8,295 nt of DNA from JAENVT01 sp031412355 (lineage in GTDB: Bacteria; Actinomycetota; Acidimicrobiia; Acidimicrobiales; Ilumatobacteraceae): positions 1 to 8,295 of the forward strand of contig JANOCR010000261.1 of NCBI GenBank assembly GCA_031412355.1. Reading direction: 5' to 3'. The notes beneath the pieces were generated by a model, which was not told where the DNA came from, did not search any database, and saw nothing but the letters and a program-made list of their open reading frames with translations. Shown here in pieces: positions 7,067 through 8,295 of this stretch. The translations under genes and the position numbers were made by a program. Each line of letters opens with the position of its first letter. Positions within the stretch are counted from its first letter, which is position 1.

Positions 7067-7564
7067 ATGACACGCCGCTGCCGAATCACTGACACGATTG
7101 TCGCTGGGATGCAGGACGACTTCGCGCTGTTCTACCGGGACGCGTACCCGGGGGCGGTGCGGCTTGCGTGGTTGCTCACGCATGATCACCATGCCGCTGA
7201 GGACGTCGTGCAGGACGCGTTCATGCGAGTACGCCCTCGCCTGGCAACGATCGAGCATCGCACCGCCTACCTGCGGACGGCGATCGTGAACGGGTGCCGA
7301 GATCGTGCGCGCTCGACGGGGCGCGCCGACGCCGGGTTGCGGCGCTTGGGGATCACGGCCGAGGTGTCGTCGACCGACAAGCCGTCCGAGCTGCTCGACG
7401 TCGTCGCCGGACTGCCCTACAAACAAAAGGTGGTACTCGTGCTGCGCTTCTGGGCCGACCTGCCAGAGGAGGCGATCGCCGAGATCGTCGGCGTCAGACC
7501 GGCAACCGTCAGATCCATATCGGCACGGGCGCTCGCCCGATTGAGCAAGGAACTCCCCCGATGA
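7067..7564 (+). CDS. RNA polymerase ECF sigma factor, SigE family (sigma-70 regions 2 and 4)
   Basis: 165 residues from the ATG at 7067. Region 2 (about residues 17-82) opens with DDFALFYRDAYPGAVRLAWL, a hallmark of the actinobacterial SigE-type ECF group, and includes the core-binding EDVVQDAFMRV and the -10-contacting AYLRTAIVNGCRDRAR. Region 4 (about 112-161) has LPYKQKVVLVLRFWADL followed by a helix-turn-helix EEAIAEIVGVRPATVRSISARAL that would read the -35 element. There is no region 1.1 or 3, and no SnoaL-like C-terminal extension as in some ECF groups. Start choice is uncertain: 7067 has AGAAGG only four bases upstream, GTG 7064 is adjacent, and ATG 7109 (MQDDF) would begin exactly at the conserved region but lacks a ribosome-binding site. 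The stop overlaps the next start as ATGA (7561-7564), so the pair is almost certainly cotranscribed and translationally coupled. The target regulon is unknown. Confidence 0.92.
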   Translation: MTRRCRITDTIVAGMQDDFALFYRDAYPGAVRLAWLLTHDHHAAEDVVQDAFMRVRPRLATIEHRTAYLRTAIVNGCRDRARSTGRADAGLRRLGITAEVSSTDKPSELLDVVAGLPYKQKVVLVLRFWADLPEEAIAEIVGVRPATVRSISARALARLSKELPR

Positions 7565-8295
7565 CCACCGAACTCGAACGCCGCCTCACCGATGCGTTCC
7601 ATGAGGACGCCCAACGCGCCCATCTGACCAATCCCGACAAGCCCGCCGAGGCACAACCGTGGCTGCTGTCTGACACAAAGGACCGGGCGAGCGGGCATCG
7701 CTGGTTCGGTGCGGTAGCTGCCGCGACCACGCTGACGGCCGTTGTCGAGCCGCGATCGCGCCGTTCGGGACAGCGTTGGCTGGTCGCGGCAGCCTGTACA
7801 GCGCTCGTCGTGGCGGGTGTGGTGGCACTGGCCCAGCGGCCGGCGGGCGGTCCTGAACCGGCTGCGACACCGTCGTCACTCCCGATCGATACTGCCGCGC
7901 CGCTTCCGCCGCCCGAGCCGTTCGTCGGTGTCTGGGTGTCGACCGACACTGACGGTTCTTCCCAGACGATGGAGATCGTTCGCTCGGGCGCGGACGTGTA
8001 CGAGGTGGTCGTGCGCGACGACGTCGCAACTGCTGCGTGCGCGGGGGCGGCGGCCACCACGACCGGTACCGGGCGGCTCGTCACGGACGTGACGTTCGTG
8101 ATCGCTCAGCCCGTTTTGACGTGCGACGACGGGACCACACCTGCGGTCGGGCCGCCGCCGCAGGAGGAGCTCGCCAACCTAACCTTCGACCGCGACCCGG
8201 TCGCTGACGAGCTGACCGACAGGTTCGGGGTGGTGTGGAAGCGCGCCGGCTCGAACGTCGACCTGGACGGGCCGGCGACATCACTGCCGACGTCG
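7561..8295 (+). CDS. Membrane-anchored protein coupled to the ECF sigma gene, candidate sigma regulator (3' partial)
   Basis: The frame starts with the ATG overlapping the sigma stop and stays open for 245 codons to the window edge, so the C-terminus is missing. Layout: a short charged N-terminus (1-45); a weak hydrophobic patch (48-62, WFGAVAAATTLTAVV); a clear transmembrane helix (73-92, WLVAAACTALVVAGVVALAQ); a Pro/Thr/Ser-rich linker (93-120); then a domain starting PFVGVWVSTDTDGS with alternating beta-like strands and two cysteines (Cys160, Cys188) that could form a disulfide outside the cell. The GxW opening recalls lipocalin-like barrels, but this is only a shape impression. Position and membrane topology suggest a partner or regulator of the sigma factor, as anti-sigma genes often follow ECF genes. 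However, the cytoplasmic part lacks the HxxxCxxC zinc motif of classical anti-sigma factors and is short. I do not recognise the family. Confidence 0.8.
   Translation, partial: MTTELERRLTDAFHEDAQRAHLTNPDKPAEAQPWLLSDTKDRASGHRWFGAVAAATTLTAVVEPRSRRSGQRWLVAAACTALVVAGVVALAQRPAGGPEPAATPSSLPIDTAAPLPPPEPFVGVWVSTDTDGSSQTMEIVRSGADVYEVVVRDDVATAACAGAAATTTGTGRLVTDVTFVIAQPVLTCDDGTTPAVGPPPQEELANLTFDRDPVADELTDRFGVVWKRAGSNVDLDGPATSLPTS

Noticed and set aside
6963..7073. Longer N-terminus of the helicase (ATG at 7073)
   Set aside because: The added 37 residues are Arg-rich and non-conserved, and overlap the divergent sigma start and its possible promoter. A good ribosome-binding site supports 6962.
1..8295. 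CRISPR arrays, tRNA or rRNA genes, insertion sequences, prophage or integrase signatures
   Set aside because: No regularly spaced repeats, cloverleaf-like sequence, transposase motifs or terminal inverted repeats were seen on either strand.

Overview
The window is high-GC DNA with strong G/C preference at third codon positions. Its protein families are typical of Actinomycetota: an nSTAND1-type NTPase, a DUF3516 helicase, a SigE-family ECF sigma factor and a YlbL-like Lon domain. The overall style resembles Acidimicrobiia/Ilumatobacter relatives. That lineage guess is inference from protein character, with no phylogenetic test.

Left part (1-3297, + strand): the 3' end of a large gene whose N-terminus lies outside the window. 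It encodes the tail of an nSTAND1-type NTPase, a basic coiled stretch, one membrane helix, and then, where WD40 repeats are usual in such proteins, a complete-looking domain resembling alpha-glucoside ABC-transporter solute-binding proteins. After 102 (or 111) bases comes a secreted, ATPase-free Lon-type (S16) serine protease with an intact Ser-Lys dyad and no PDZ domain. Together they look like a sensor-type membrane protein followed by an exported protease; a functional link is a hypothesis.

Middle (3298-4427): the stretch after the protease is not empty. On the minus strand, 3708 down to about 3369, it holds a decayed internal fragment of a homodimeric pyruvate-dehydrogenase-E1/transketolase-like gene (COG2609, AceE-like), with a large internal deletion and a frame change. 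It lies directly downstream of a DoxX-family membrane protein gene (minus strand, 3709-4230), and the DoxX stop codon is in the same frame as the remnant. I saw nothing convincing in the 197 bases between DoxX and the helicase.

Right part (4428-8295): a full-length Ski2/Mtr4-like DEAD/DEAH helicase with a DUF3516 C-terminus on the minus strand, divergent from an ECF sigma factor gene. A possible ECF-type promoter (TGCAAC, 17 bases, CGTCT) precedes the sigma gene. The sigma gene overlaps by ATGA with a membrane-anchored protein that runs off the right edge. That protein has a short cytoplasmic N-terminus, one clear membrane helix, a Pro/Thr-rich linker and an extracytoplasmic domain with two cysteines. 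It is a candidate regulator of the sigma factor, although it lacks the zinc-binding anti-sigma motif.

The most unusual items are the NTPase/solute-binding-protein fusion with its protease neighbour, and the AceE-like gene remnant.
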